NCBI GenBank assembly: GCA_964519245.1
Contig: CAZFLK010000011.1
Coordinates: 1 to 64,000, forward strand
Reading direction: 5' to 3'
DNA length: 64,000 nucleotides
Source of the DNA: JAYPEY01 sp964519245
GTDB taxonomy: Bacteria > Verrucomicrobiota > Verrucomicrobiia > Limisphaerales > JAYPEY01
Of the stretch, positions 20,468 to 35,400 are shown in pieces. Position numbers and translations under genes: made by a program. How positions within the stretch are numbered: the stretch's first letter is position 1; each line of letters starts with the position of its first letter. The notes beneath the pieces were generated by a model. The model saw only the letters and a program-made list of their open reading frames with translations, did no database searches and had not been told where the DNA came from.

Positions 20468-23400
20468 AGTCCAACAGCAACAAAAGTTCGTTCGAGTTGG
20501 AGACGTTGGAGCAGAGGGTTCTGCTTTCAGCCGACGGCTTTGCTGTCATGCATTCCGCGCCCTCGGAGACGGACTCATCCCCTTCTGATGTCATCATTGA
20601 GGAGTCTGCATCGCTTCACGATGCCGGTCTTGAGGACGTGGAATACGGGGCCGACAATTCCCTTTTCGAGTCCTTTGGTGAGGCTGACCTGCTCGCCGAT
20701 ACCGCCCTTGTTTCCGATCCTGTCGCCGTCGATTCCGTCGAGGAACAGGAGGACCCGGAAGCCGCGATTGAGAGCGCCGATGAGGCGCCTGGTCGCCTCG
20801 AATCCGGCGTCCAACCGGAGGCTGACGCACCCATTTTCAGCGACGCTGATGCAAACAGCATCACAGACGAATTGACCGCCACGCTGAATGCCTCGAACCC
20901 CCCTCCCGCCGACGTGGACGCGGAGAAAGCCGCAAATTCCCCTGAAAATCAAGATATGCAAGACGGCTCCGGCGCGAACGGAGGCGTCGTTTCTGTTTCG
21001 GGCGATCTGCATCTGGAAGAAACCGCACCGGTTGAGGCCGAGAACGGTGTGATCGTAGGCGAAGGGGAGACCCTTAGCGGCAGCGGCGCAATCGAAGGCG
21101 ACGTCCTCGTCGAAGGCGTGGTCAGCCCGGGCAATTCACCCGGCATTCAGACGATCAGCGGCAACCAGACTTACGCCTTTTCTTCGACACTCGAAATCGA
21201 ACTGGGCGGGTTGACGCCCGGAACGGGTTACGACCAGGTTCAGGTCTCCGGCCAGTTGACCATGGGCGGTGAGTTGCGGATCCTCTTGATCGATGGCTTC
21301 ACCCCGGCCGAGGGAGACTCATTCACAATCGCCACCTTCGGCGAGGTCGCGGGAGACTTCGATGAATACTCCGGGTTGGCTCTTGGCGGCGGACTGGTCT
21401 TGAAGCCGGTCGTCGGTGAAAGCAGCCTGACCCTGACCGTGGTCCAGTCGCAGCCCGTTCGCCCCGTCCTCTTCGTTCACGGTTTTGGCGGCTCTTACTT
21501 CGGAGACGAATCCCCGGCCGGCATCGAGCAGTGGTTGACCAACCGCGGCGCTCACCCTGAGTCGATCACCATGGATCCTTTCTCCCACATCGGTTGGGAC
21601 CTGATCCGCTCGTTGGAGAATGCCGGCTATGTGCAGGACGTTTCCCTCTTCGAGGCAAATTGGGATTGGCGCGTCGCCGTCGGGCCAACCGATGGCGTGG
21701 CGGACGGCGTCCTCACCGGTGTCTCCGGCGCGACAATCACCGACGGCGTCTACGAAACCGGCGTCGATTACCTTGGCTACTGGCTGAAGAAGGCCGTTGA
21801 GCGGTGGACGGCGCTGACCGGCAGCGTTCCCGACGCCGTGGACATCGTCACCCACAGCACCGGCGGCTTGGTGGCGAAGTCCTACATCCAGAGCGCGGCC
21901 TACGGCGACGGGCTTCCGGAAGTCGCCAATCTGATCCAGGTCGGGGTGCCTAACGAAGGCGCGGTCGCTCCGGTCAACATGCTGAACAACGACTTCAGCG
22001 CTTCGGGAGCCTCACGCGCGCTGGGGGTTCTCGTCAACAATGCCTACGAACTGCTGAAATCCGGAACGGACATTGTCGGGCCGACCGGAACGATCAGCGC
22101 CGCCGCCGTCCCGGCTGAAGAGGAATTCGTCGGACTCTATATCGCCTCTCTTCTGGGACTGCTGCCAACCTTCGCCTACCTGGACACGAACAACGACACC
22201 GTTCTCGAAACCGCGACCGGCAACCTCGTCAACGATCTGATCCTCGACCTGAACGGCGGATCCAACCCGAATGCCTTCCTCAATCGCGCCGGTTCGACCG
22301 CGACGACGATTGTCTATGCGACAGAGACTGACACTGGCGCCAAGTCGGTCGTCCGGACGGGCCCGGTTTCCGGATTGGGATTGAAGAACGAGTTGCTGCC
22401 CTTCAGCCGCATTCTGGGGCGCCTGCCGAACCCAGGCGAGGAATGGCATGAATTCGTCAAGCTCCCGGCCTCGGGCGACGGAACGGTGACCACGACCTCG
22501 GCTGTCGGACTTTTTCAGGGCGTCAATCACGCTCAACTTACCCTGACCGAGATCGCATCCGCCGATGCGGGCGCTGTCGTGGGCCATCAGGACCTGCTCC
22601 ACGATGTTCATGCGCAGCGGCAGATCATCGCCGCCTTGACCGGTTCACTGCCGGACGCCGCCGACATCAGCGTCGACCTCCTGGAATCAAAATCGGCCTT
22701 CGCGACGGAAATCGTGGCATTGGGGTTGATCGACCCCGTCAAGGTTGTCACCCAAGCTTACCAGGATGTCGTTTCCTTCGTCGACGGGCTCCGCCCCCAC
22801 ACCGACCCGTATCTCAATACCGTTCTTCCCATTGTGGGCCAGAAGGTCAGTGATCTGATCGGAATCGATCTGCTCAAAAGCATCACGGACTCCCTTCCGA
22901 CGGTTGCAGTCAGTTCCGCGCCCACGCTCGCCATGATCGAGGAAGTGATTGAGGATGCGATCGGATTGACTGATGTCGGGCCCGCCGATTTCGACAATCC
23001 CGAGTTCGAGCTGACTTCCATCGATAGCATCTACTCCTTCGCCTTCGACTTCGGGATCTCGGGTAATCGCCAGATTGCGATCGACTTCAGCGCCTCGGAC
23101 ATTCCGGTGGACGGAGCCATGAACGTGGACGTTTCGACGGTCTGGAATCTGGATTTTGCCTTCAACTTTGATTTGGGGGCCTACTTGTCCGACACGAACG
23201 GCGGTTTCAGTCCGACTGATTTCGCGGTTCAGTTGAACGAGTTGCGGGCCTCGGCATCCATCGATGCCACGGGCATAGATGTCGGACTCATGTTCGACGG
23301 GTTCGGCGGCATTGCAATCGAGGGCGGCGCAGCCGAGATCACGGCGGCGGCGGTTATCGCGCCGAAGGCTTCCGGTCCGATTACGTTGGAGCAGATCCGC

Positions 23401-26400
23401 AATGTTTCGATACTCACCCTGGTTGATGTGACGCCAACCGGAACCCTGAACCTGAACCTTCCGGTGACGACCGTCCTCAGCGGTCAGGACTTTGTCTTCA
23501 ACGGAACGACGACGCTCCGATTGACGGATTCTGACCTGTTCGGCGGCGATCCGGTGGATGTCCGAATCGCGGTGGCCGGCAGCCTTGTCGTCCTCGGGCA
23601 GGCTATCGAAGGGACATTCACACTCCGGCGCGTCGGTTCCGGCGCGAGCGCGGTCACGGCGGTGACCGCGGTGATCGACAATCTGGAGCTCAAGGCCGGC
23701 GCAACCTCCGTCTTGAAGCTGAATGGATCTGGCGCGCTGCAGATCGACTCCGCCGGCATTGCGGCGAAGTTCAACCTGAACCTGGTCGCGGGGCCTGCGG
23801 ATCCGGGCGTGGACGTTTCGGGGGCGGCTGCTTTGGAGATCAACACAACGGGAGCGGCCGTGGCGGAAATTGACGCCCAAACCGTGAATCTCAGCGGCGG
23901 ATCCTACTTCAATGTTACGCTTTCCACGGCCAGCCTCACGGTGAATGGCAACACCTTGAGCGCGGCCCGCTTGAGCTTCAGCAAGGCGGGCGGCAATGTC
24001 GCCGTTTCCGGTGCAAGTATCGGCTTCCTGCTCGCGGCGGGCGGCAAGCGAATCGTCCAACTTTCGCAAGCCGACGCTGCGTTCGTGTTTACGCCGGATG
24101 GTGTCGCCGGAGCCGTCGCCAATGCCACGTTCGACGCCATGACGCACGGCCCGAATTTCGCCGATATCGCTCTCGAGGGAACCTTCGGCATGGAGATCAA
24201 CACCACCGGAAGTGAGACGACCGTGAATCTCGGCGGCGATTCCGTAGTCATCGCCAGCGCCGGCGGCGGCTTTGTTCGGGTGACTATTGCCAACGGGCGG
24301 TTCACCGTGCTCGGCAATGTTATCTCTGCCACGCGCTTTGAACTTGAGAAACGGCAAAGTGAGGTGCGGGTCATCGCCAAGGGCTTGGGGCTGACGCTGC
24401 AGGCCGGCGGGACCCGAATCCTGGAATTGGGCGCCGGCTCCGGCGAGTTCCGATTCAGTGATCAGGGCGTTGCGGGCCAGTTGGCCCTGAATGTCGTGCA
24501 GGAGCCAGACCTGACGGATGTGGGACTCTCCGGAATGTTCGAGATCTCCGTAAACACCCGTCCGGCGGAGGCTGTCGTGGGAACGGTTACGCTCCCGGCG
24601 GGGCCTTACTTCAAGACTGTCGGCCGCACGGCCACCGTCACGGCGCTGGGCAACTCGATCACCGCAGACGAACTGAGCTTTGAAACGATCGGCGCCGGCA
24701 ACGATGCGGTGGTCCATGTCGCGGCAAGGGGCGTCGGGCTGCGGATCGAGGCGGGCACGGCCTCGTTGACCGTCAGCGACGGCTCGGGCGGCTTCCTCTT
24801 CACTTCGGCGGGCGTCGCTGGTTCCGTCTCGGTGTCCACCATCGTGCTTTCCGGCGTGCCGGGCATTGCGTTGTCGGCCTCGGCCATGCAGGTCGATTTC
24901 AACACCGCCAACGCCGATGTCGCCTCGACCGATGTCGGTGGGGTCACGGTTGAGTTCACCGGAGCCTACGAGCGCAACTTCGTTCGTGTGTCGGGGACGG
25001 CGAGCGTCTCGCTGGACAATTTCATGTCCCTTTCCGGAGATTTTGCCTTCGAGAAGGGTTCGTTGGCTGGCGGCGGGGACGCGATCAAGGGCGCGGTCAT
25101 GAATCTTGCAGGTGTCCTGGGCTCCGGCGTGGGAACCGCGGATGAGACCGGCGTGAAGGTCTCCAACGTCAACGGTGGCTTCGTCATGTTGCCGGCCGGG
25201 TTGGCGCTCCAGGCTTCAGGAACCGGCGCCTTGGTCGGACTCGATGGCGTTCAGTTGTCCGGCAATGTTTCTGTGGAGGTCAATACCACGGTAGCCGCGG
25301 TGAATGAGACGATCGCCGCTCCCGGCGGCGACGCGACAGTCGCGTTCGCCTCGCCTGCCTTGTTCCAGGCCGTCACCGGCAGCGCGTTGACTCTGAGCGT
25401 CGATGGCTTCGTTGATCTGAGCGGCAACTTTCACTTCGAACGCAGCTTCGAAGGCGGCGCCGCCAAGATCATCGCGGGCGCTTCCGAGGTCAGCGCCTTC
25501 GTTGGCGCGAATGCCGCAGGCGTTCGTTTCTCGGACGGCGAGCTGGGGTTGGTTCTTCTTCCCGAATCGGATGTCTACGCACTGACGGCCACGGGTTCCG
25601 CCTCCCTGGAGGGTTTCGCCGGGGTCTCCCTTGCCGGCAACCTGTCGGTGGAGATCAACAATACCGGCGCCCCGGTCGATGAACAGATCGCGACGCCGGG
25701 AGTCAATGTTCATCTCGATTTCGCTGTTGCCGATGACGTGCAGCAGATCGCCGGCGACCTTGATCTGGGGGTTGACGGCTTCGCGACGCTGTCTGGAGAG
25801 TTTGCCTTCAGCCAACGCGGCGTCGGAGCCGACGCCAAGGTCTTGGCGTCGGTTGATGGCCTGAACGCCGCCATGGGGAGCGGCGCCGCGCAGGTTGGGG
25901 TGACCAACGGCGAACTCGGCTTGGCCCTCTACACCGCCACCGGAAAATATGCGCTTCGGGGATCGGGCGATGCGGGGTTGGCCGGCGTCGCCGGCTTGAG
26001 CCTCTCCGGAGCCTTGAATGTCGCCGTAAACAATACCGGCGGCGTTGTCTCCGAGTCCATCCCGGCAGCCAACGGCGCACGCCAACTTTCCTTCAATGCC
26101 GCCGAAGGCAACCTCGCGCATTTTCAGGGAACGGGCGTCCAATTGGCGGTTGATGACGCCGTCGACATCAGCGGCAATTTCGTCATCGAGCGGAACGCTG
26201 CCAACGGTGAAACCCGCCTCGGGGCCTCTTTGGTCAGCGCCTTGATGAACAACAACGGCCGCGGTATCCAGATCTCCAATGGTTTCCTTGGCTTGCTGCT
26301 CAAGGACAACGGCTCCTATGCGTTGAACGCTGGCGGCGACGGTTCTGTGATCGGCATCGCTGATGTCGAACTGGCGGGCACGCTTCAGTTGCGCGCGAAC

Positions 26401-29400
26401 AAGTTGGGGGCGGATGTCGATGAATCCATCGACGCTGGCGTCGATGGCGGCGACGGAAGTCCGGTCACCGTCGCCTTGACCATGCCAGCGGGGTTGGCTC
26501 TGGAGTTGATTGGAACCAATGTCACCCTGCGCATCGCCGGCAGCCACTTCACCGCGGACGCGATCAAGTTTGTTCAATCGGCCAGCCAGATTGACGTCAC
26601 CGGTCAACGGATCAGTTTCTCCATGAACGCGGGCGCGACCCGGATCGTGGGGGTGGAAGACGCGGACTTCGCCTTCAAGTTCACTGAGGACGGCGTTGCT
26701 GGGGCGCTTAAGAACGGCACGGTGTTGGGTCCCGATTTCGGCTCGGATATCAGCATTGACGGCAATGTGACCGTGCTCTTGAACACCATGTCCACCGCGC
26801 AGACTGTGACGGTCGCGGGTCAGATGATCTCCTTGCAACCGGCTGGCGCTGGCAAGCCCTTCCTTCGCGTGGAGGTCGCGTCGGAAATGACCATCTTCGG
26901 ATCGACGTTCACGGCCGATCGCTTTGACTTTGAACTTCGCGATTTCGGTGTGGATGTCTCCGGCGTCAATCTTGGCTTCGAGTTGAAGGCTGGAACGAAG
27001 CGCATCCTCGGACTGAACGACGCGGACTTCGCATTCCGGTTCACCGAGGCTGGCGTGGTCGGCGCCGTCCGCAATGCCACGGTCGCCGGACCCGACTTCG
27101 GCGGCGATATCGATCTCACGGGAACCGTCAACCTCGATTTGAACACGACGACGCTCGCCACTGTGTTGGAGGTCGATGGGCAATCGATCCTCGTCGAAGC
27201 CGCGCCCGTCGGGGGACATTTCGTGGATGTCGAGGTTCTGGCCGGCAAGTTGACGGTGTTCGGCAGCGAGCTATCCGCCGACATCTTCCGCTTGCGCAAG
27301 GATGGCGTTGGCGTTGCGGTCGATGGTTCGGGCCTGAACTTCGTCCTGAAGGCGAATGAGACCCGGATTCTGGGTGTTGAGGACGCGGCCTTCGCGTTCA
27401 ACTTCACCGAAGCGGGAATCGCCGGAGCCGTGCTCAACGGCCAAGTCAACGGACCCGAACTGGCCGACATCAGCCTGAGCGGCGAAGTCAGCCTTCTGCT
27501 GAACACGACCAACACGGCGGTTGAACTGGAGATTGCTGGAAATGCCGTCCAGATTGCCGCTGCGGGGGGCGCGGGGAACTACGTCCGATTCGAGGTTGCC
27601 AATGGATCGCTGGTCGTGCTGGGCAATACGCTTGCTGCGGAGACCCTCGTTCTGGAGCAAGCCGGGGATGACGTGAGCGTGAGGGGAAGGAAGCTCGGCT
27701 TCGAACTGGTCGCCGGCACCAATCGTGTGCTCGGTCTCGAGAACGCGGACTTCGCCTTCCTGGCGACCCAGGACGGCATCGCCGGCGCGGCCGCCAACGG
27801 ATCCCTGCTGCCGTCCGATTTCGATGATGGCCTTTCCTTGAACGGGAACCTTTCCCTCCTGGTGAACACGACCGGCGCGGGCGCGACGCTTCAGGTTGGG
27901 GGCGAAATGGTCGCTGTGCCGGCTGGCGGCGGCTCCTTCGTTGAGGTCACCCTGCAGTCCGGCGGCGTCACGCTGTTGGGTCAGACGCTCTCCGGTGATT
28001 TCACCTTTCGCCGCATGCTGGTTGGCGGGCAGCCGCAGGTCGATGTCGATGGGGCCAATCTCTCGCTGAAGTTGGGCGCTGGATCCTCGGAGTTGCTTTC
28101 AGTCGCCGGAGGCACAGTCAATCTGACCATTGATCAGCAGGGCACGGTCGGCGCATTCACCGGTAATGTCTCATCCGCTGTGCCGGATCTTTCATTCACT
28201 GGGGATTTCTCCGTTGCGATCGATACCCGCCTGGCCACCGATCGTCACATCCGCGTGCGCGGCACAGGCGTCAGCGCGACCATCGCCGGACAGACGGTTT
28301 CCGGCAATTTTGTTATCGAACAAACCACCGCCGCAGGCGGCGCCACGGTTGTGGGAGTCGCGGTTGAAAACCTTGAGGTGAATCTCGGCGACGGGACGAA
28401 CACCTACGTCACAGCCACGAATGGCCGGGGTTATTTCCTCATCACGCCGTTGGGCCTGGCGGCCAGCGCGTCCGCGTCGGTGAGCCTCAATGTCTCCGGC
28501 CTGAGCCTGACCGGCGGCACGGTGAGCATCGAAATCAACCAGACAGGCCAACCCGTTCAGTCGAACTTCATTGTCGATGGCAATGCCCCGAGCCAACTGA
28601 CCCTGGAGGCCGGGCCGTTCCTGCGCGTAAGCGTTGATGGAGCTGAACTGGAAGTCGGCGCCGGAGGACCCGTCATGAAGGGCGACTTCTTCTTTGAACA
28701 GGAGAACCGCGCTGACAGCGCCAAGATCGTAAGGCTCGGGGTCGCGAATCTCGAGGTGACCTGGAATGGGCAAGGCATTACCAATGGTTCCGGCGCGTTC
28801 GTGATCCTTGACAACGGCGGAACCAGTTCCATCGCCGGCATCGCATCCGGCGAAGCGTCGGTTGCCGTGGGCGGTGTTGAGGTCGGCGGCAGTTTCGGCC
28901 TCCGGGTGAACAAGACTGGAATGGCCGTCTTCGAGACCATCACCGTCGGCGGCAAGGAGTTTGAAATCAGTTTCGCGGACGGTACGGATGTCTTCGCTTT
29001 CTTCGGTGAGAATCTCACCTTGAACATCGGCGGCTTCGTCACAATCGAGGGCAGCAACGTCAGTTTCACCGGCAATGAGTTCACCGGATCCGGAATCAAG
29101 ATCTTCCTCGGTCGCGGTCCGTTGCTGCTGCCGGACCAGACCATGAATCCATCCGCGGTCGGCCTGCTGGTCAGCGATGCGGCAGTGGCCCTGATCAAGG
29201 ATGGCGCGAACTACGCGCTCTATGCCAAGGGCAACGTTGAATTCATCGGCGTGGCCGATGCGACCATAGCCGGCGTGGCGGTTGTCCGATTCAACAATAC
29301 CGCCGCGGATCAGACCTTCAACGACCCCGCCGCCGGCGCCCTTACCATCGGCGCGATGGGCAACGGCGACGATAGGACCGTCGCGATGGGCGAGGCTTCC

Positions 29401-32400
29401 GCCAACGGCGCGCTGAACCTGGATGTTGCGGATCAGCGGATCTCCGGTTCCTTCGGATTCACCCGCGCGGGCGGCAATGCCGGGGATCAGGCGCTGAGCT
29501 TCTCGTTGGCCAATGGAGTGGTTCAGATCGGACCCGGCGGCGCGCCGGTCGTTTCGGTGACCAATGGCGAAGGACTCTTCCTGGTGAACGGGAAGGGTGT
29601 TGCGGGTCGCGCTTCCGGGGATGTCGCCTTGAATGCCGGCGGCGCCTCCCTCACCGGCGCCTTCAAACTGTTGGTCAACACCATCCCGGCGGCAATCAAT
29701 GAGGAAATCGTCTCGGTCGATCCGGCGGACGCGACCATGACGATCACGGACACGTTGGTCGCGCCGGCCGGACCCTATGTCCGGGTCGAGGCCCGTCAAG
29801 TTGATGACATGACCCCCGCCACGCTCTCGACTGGCGCGCTGACCTTGAGCGGCGACTTCGATTTCGAACAACGCGTCAGCGGCGGAACCGATGGCGACAT
29901 TTCCACGACGGGCGACAATTCCAAGGTCGTGACCGTCGCCTTTGCCAATGTCTCGGTGGATCTGGGCGGCGATGCGCTCCAGGCGCGCAACGCCAGCGGC
30001 CTTTTCATTATCGGCGCGACCGGCCTCGCGGGAACGGCCACCGCGGACATTTCGTTGAAAGCAGGAACCGGTGTTTCCGCCTCCGGCCGTTTCAATCTCG
30101 TGATCAATCGCACGGGTTCGGCGGTTTCTGAAACCGTGGCCGTCGCTGGATTGCCGATCACCATCGACGCGACTGGCGGCGATTACCTGATGATCTCGGG
30201 CAAGGGTGTGAACCTGACAATCGCCGGACAGACCCTGAGCGGCGATTTCGACTTCGAACAGACGAACGCGGGTCCTGACGGCGTCGCCGGGAATGACGAC
30301 GACGCGCCGGTGGTGAACGTCACAGCCGCGAACGTCCAGTTGAACCTCGGTTCCGGTCTGGTCACCCTCAGCGGCGGCGGCGGCCAGTTCCTGTTGTCCG
30401 ACCAGGGCTTCACAGGAACCGTCAACGCCAATGTTTCGGTGGATGCGGGAACCGGGTTGACCCTGACCGGCAGCTTCGCGTTGAAGATCAATACCGCGAG
30501 TGTCGGCGCGCTGGGTTTGCCCGCCGGTCCCTACCTCCGCATTGATGTGACCGAGGTCAATCCGACCACGCCCGCCACCCTGGTCGTGGGCGGCCAAACC
30601 TTGACCGGTGACTTTGTCATTGAGGCGGTCACCACCCTCGGCGCCAACCCGGTCCAGGAGATCACCATCGGCTTCAAGAATGTGGCCCTCACTCTCGGTG
30701 ACGGTGGCAATCCCTTCCTCACCCTGATGAACGGAATGGGATATTTCATCATCGGCCCGAACGGTCTCGCCGGTACGGCCGCCGTCGACGCGATGCTGCA
30801 CGTGCCCGGCGTGACAATGGTCGGAAAGGTTCGCCTTTCCATCAACCGCACGGGCGCTGCGGTGAGCCGCCAGTTCGACGTCAATGGCGACCGCGTCTCG
30901 CTTGAGCTCCCCGCCGGCCCCTACCTGAAACTGAACATTGGCGCGGTGAACGACACGACGCCCGCATCATTGACGGTCGGCGGCCAGACCTTGTCCGGTG
31001 ATTTTGAAATCGAACAGGCGACGACCGCCGACGGCGATGAAGTCCTGCGAGTCGCGGCCCGCAATGTCTCGGCATCCTTCGGCGCCGGTATGAATGGAAT
31101 GGATGGTGTTTCCCTCACACTGTCGAATGGCAGCGGCCTGTTTATCATGAATTCGGCGGGCATGGCCGGGCGGGCTTCGGGAACGGTCACCCTGAACAAC
31201 GTCGACGACGTCACGTTGAATGCCAGCCTCGCGTTGGAGTTCAATAAGACCGGCGCGGCCTTGACCGAACAGATCGGCGGCGAGACGCTGAGCTTTACCG
31301 AGGGGGACTTCTTCCGTATCTCCGGCGCGGCGACACTGGACATCGCAGGCTTCGTCGGCCTGTCCGGCGACTTTGCCTTCGAAAGCGGCATGGATTCCGG
31401 CATGCAGCAGGTCATCAAGGTCGGCGCGACGAACGTAAGCGCAACGCTCGGTGTTCCCGGAGGCTTTGGTTTGGATCTCAGCAATGCAAGCTTGGCTTTG
31501 CTGGTCCTGAATGGCGGCAAATTCGCCGTGGAAGGCGAAGGCGATGTTTCCCTGCGCGGTTTCAGCGGCCTGTCGCTCGACGCCTCGATTAAACTTCGAT
31601 CGAACAATTCGGGTGCAGCGGTAAACGAGACCTTCGACGTCAACGGTTCAGCGCTGTCGCTGCAGTTTGGCCCCGGCGAGGGCGACATCGCTCACCTTGA
31701 GGCAACCGGCGTCGAGTTGGTCACGCCGTTGGCCACGTTAAACGGCGACTTCAAGTTCCAGAAGAACGGCGCCACGAATGAGGTTCTGGTCGCCGGCTCC
31801 AATGTCGACTTGTTCGTGGGCAAGGTCGGAGGTCCTGGAACCGCGGATGATATTGGTGTGCGGATCACCGGCGCCGATGTGGTTGCGCTGTTGACCCCGG
31901 GCGGCGGCTATGCCCTGCAGGCGTCCGGCGGCGCTTCGGTCGTCAATGTTCCCGAGATCACGTTTTCTGGCGACCTCAGCGCGGAGATCAACACCACTGG
32001 CGCCACGGTCAATCGTTCCATTGATGTTGCGGGCCAATCCTTGATGCTGAATGTCGAAGCAGGCGTGAATCGCTTCGGCGCGGAAAACATCACCCTCGAA
32101 ACCCCGGTCGCGGCACTGACCGGTGACTTTGCGGTTGAGACGGTCACCGTCGCCGGCGCGGACGGCATCGTCGGCACGGACGATGACGACACCGAGGTCC
32201 TGATCGGTGGAACGAACGTTTCCGCCTTCGTAGGCGACGGCGTGGGCGTGCGGATCGATGGCGCGAAACTCGCGGTGTTGCTGACCTCCTCTGGTTACGC
32301 GCTGCAGGCGGCCGGGGCCGCGCAGACTGTCGGCATCCCCGGGGTCGGTCTCTCCGGCAACTTCGCTGTGCAGAGAAATACCCGCGCCATTCAGGTGACG

Positions 32401-35400
32401 CGCTCGTTGTCGGTGGGCGGTGAACTCCTCACCTTGGATCTGGCGCCCGGAACGTCAAAGTTTGCCGGGACCGGCGTCGAACTCACCGTGCTCGGCCAGA
32501 CCTTGACCGGCGACTTTGTCTTCGAACAAATGGGCGCCGGCGCCGCAGCAACGGTGAAGCTCACCATTGACAACGCCTACCTGGGGCTGGGAGATGGGAC
32601 CACCGACTTTCTCTCTGTTTCGAACGGCATGGGCGAATTCACGCTGTCCGGCGCCGGCATCGCCGGATCCTTCTCCGGTCAAGTCGGATCCAACATTCCG
32701 GGCGTCAGTTTCGGAGGAAGCTTCAGCGTCATGATCGATAACACCGACGCGATGAACTCCTTTGTCCGAATTGTCGGTGACAACGCCCATCTCGAGGTTG
32801 CCGGCCAACGGATCGAAGGCGATTTTGCCATCGAGTCCCGCACGACGATGGGTGGCGCGAAGGTCGTGGCCATCGGCATAGCGGACCTCAGCCTGACCTT
32901 GGGCGACGGGGGAATGAACTACGTCAGTATCACCGGCGGATCCGGCCTCGCGATCCTGAACCCGATGGGGCTGGCGGCCAGCATCACGGTCAATCCGGTC
33001 ATCAATCTGCCGGGGCTCACGCTCAACGGCGGCGTCGCCAGCCTCGACATCAACACCACCAACATGGCGGTGGCTGAGTCATTGGTCGTTGCTGGTCAGA
33101 CCGTAACGGTCGACGTTCCTGCCGGACCGTTCCTGCGGGTCGAGCTTGTCGGGGGCTCTTTGGACGTGGCCGGCGCTGTCACGCTGGCGGGCGACTTTGC
33201 CTTTGAGCAAAGCACGGAAGCCGGCGGCGCGAAGAAGACCCGCCTCGCCGTGGCCAATGTCAGCCTCACCTACGACAATCAGGGGCTGGAGAACGGCGAG
33301 GGCGCGTTCCTTGTCACCGATGCCGGTGTGGCCGGCCTGCTCTCGGGCGATATCGATCTGAACGTCGGCGGAGCCACGGCCGAGGGACGACTGGGCTTCC
33401 GCATCAACACCACGACCACCGCGGTCGACGAGACCGTTAAGTTCAACGGGGGGGAGATCAACGTGGTCTTCAGCGACAGCGAAGTGCGCGACGCCGGCAC
33501 AGGCCAAAACTTCCTGCAGATCTACGGCGAAGATCTTTCGCTCAATATTGGCGACTTCATCACCATCGAAGGAAGCGTCACCTTTACCAATCAGGGCGGC
33601 AATTCGATCTTCGCCGGCAAGGATTTGACCGTCTTTCTGGGCCAGGGGCCCGCGCGATTGCCCAACGGGGAAATCAATCCGACGGCCATCGGCGTGCTGC
33701 TCTCGAATGCAACCGTCGGTCTCGTGAAATTCGCCGACGGCAGCTTTGCCGTGAACGCCAGCGGCCTCGTGAGCGTCGTCGGCGTGGGCGGTCTCAGCCT
33801 TTCCGGTCTCGCGCAGATCCGCTTCAACAATTCCGGGCTGACTGTGGATCAAACCCTGACAATCCCCAGCGCCAACGGGCCTTCGACGGACATCCAGGTG
33901 AAGTTCGATACGCCGGATCTGGTCTCCACCTTCAGTGGTTCGGACCTCGATCTGGGGCTCGGCGGCTTGACGCTGAACGGCGGATTCAGCTTCGGCAAGA
34001 TCACCACGGGGGCCTTCGCTGGAGCCATCGACATCAACGCCGTGGATGTCTCTTTCAGCTTGGGCGGTTTGCTGAGTGTTGAAGGCGCCTTCGGCGATAT
34101 GATGTTCACGGCCGACGGCCTGGTCGGCGATCTGGGCGGCGGCATCTCCCTGAACGTTCCGGGCGTTTCGCTGGACGGGGACTTCCGTATTCGGATCAAC
34201 CAGACTGGAGTCGCCGTCAGCGACCACGGCTTCAATCTCCCTGCAGGCCCCTATTTCCGAATCGAAGGCGCGAGCGTTGACCTGAACCTCCTGGGCCAGC
34301 GTGTCTTTGGCGACTTCGTGATCGAGCGTCTGACGACCCTCGACGGGCTTGCCGCGCTGCGGATCGGTTTGACGAACGCCGGATTGAAGTTTGCCGCTGG
34401 TGAAACCGAACTCCTCAGCCTGACCAATCTGAACGGCGCTGTTCTGGTCCTACCGACCGGCGTGGCGTTGGAAGCGGAAGCGACCGTTTCCGTGGCCCCG
34501 GGATTGGGAATCTCTTTGGGCGGGGACTACAAGCTCGCCATCAACACCTCCAACCAGGCGGTCCAAGACTCCTTCACGATCGGCACAACCACGGTCGCGG
34601 TTGATCTGCCGGCGGGGCCGTATGTGCGGCTGCAGGGCCTGAATGTCTCACTTGAAATCCTCGACCAGACCTTGACCGGCGACTTCGCCTTCGAGCAGAC
34701 CACGACGGCTGACGGCGGCAGCGCGGTTCGTTTGGGCATCAGCAACGGCGAATTGAGCTTCGGCGACGGAAATACGGATCTGATCACCTTCAGCCAGATT
34801 GGCGGCAGCCTGCTGCTCAATGCCAATGGCCTCGCTGGCGAGTTGTCCGGCTCGGTGAGCGTCGATCCTTCCCTCGGTTTCACACTCGGCGGCGCCTACA
34901 AGCTCGCGATCAACAACACGAACGCCGCCGTTTCCGATTCGATCCAGGTCGGCGAAACGACCGTGACGTTGAATCTGCCGGCCGGACCTTACCTGCGTCT
35001 TGAAGGCAACGGCGCCGTGATCAATGTCGGCGGGCAATCGATTTCCGGCAACTTCTCGGTCGAACGGGTGACGCGGCCGGACACATCGCAGGTCACCCGC
35101 ATCGCGGCAAGCAACGTCGAAGTCCGGATTGGCAATGGCGTGACCGATTTCGTGACCTTGACCAACGGCTCCGGCTTGTTCCTCGCCACGCAGGCGGGCA
35201 TCGGCGCGCGTTTAAGCGGCACGGTTTCGGTTGGCGTTCCCGGCGTTTCGATGGACGCCGCCTTGACCTTCGAGATCAACAACACGAACGCGGCCATCAA
35301 CGAGACCTTCGACGTCGGCGGCCAGTCCGAGACATTGAACCTGGTCGCCGGCCCCTATCTGCGGGTGATGGGAGCGGGCGTCTCCCTTCAAATCGCCGGC

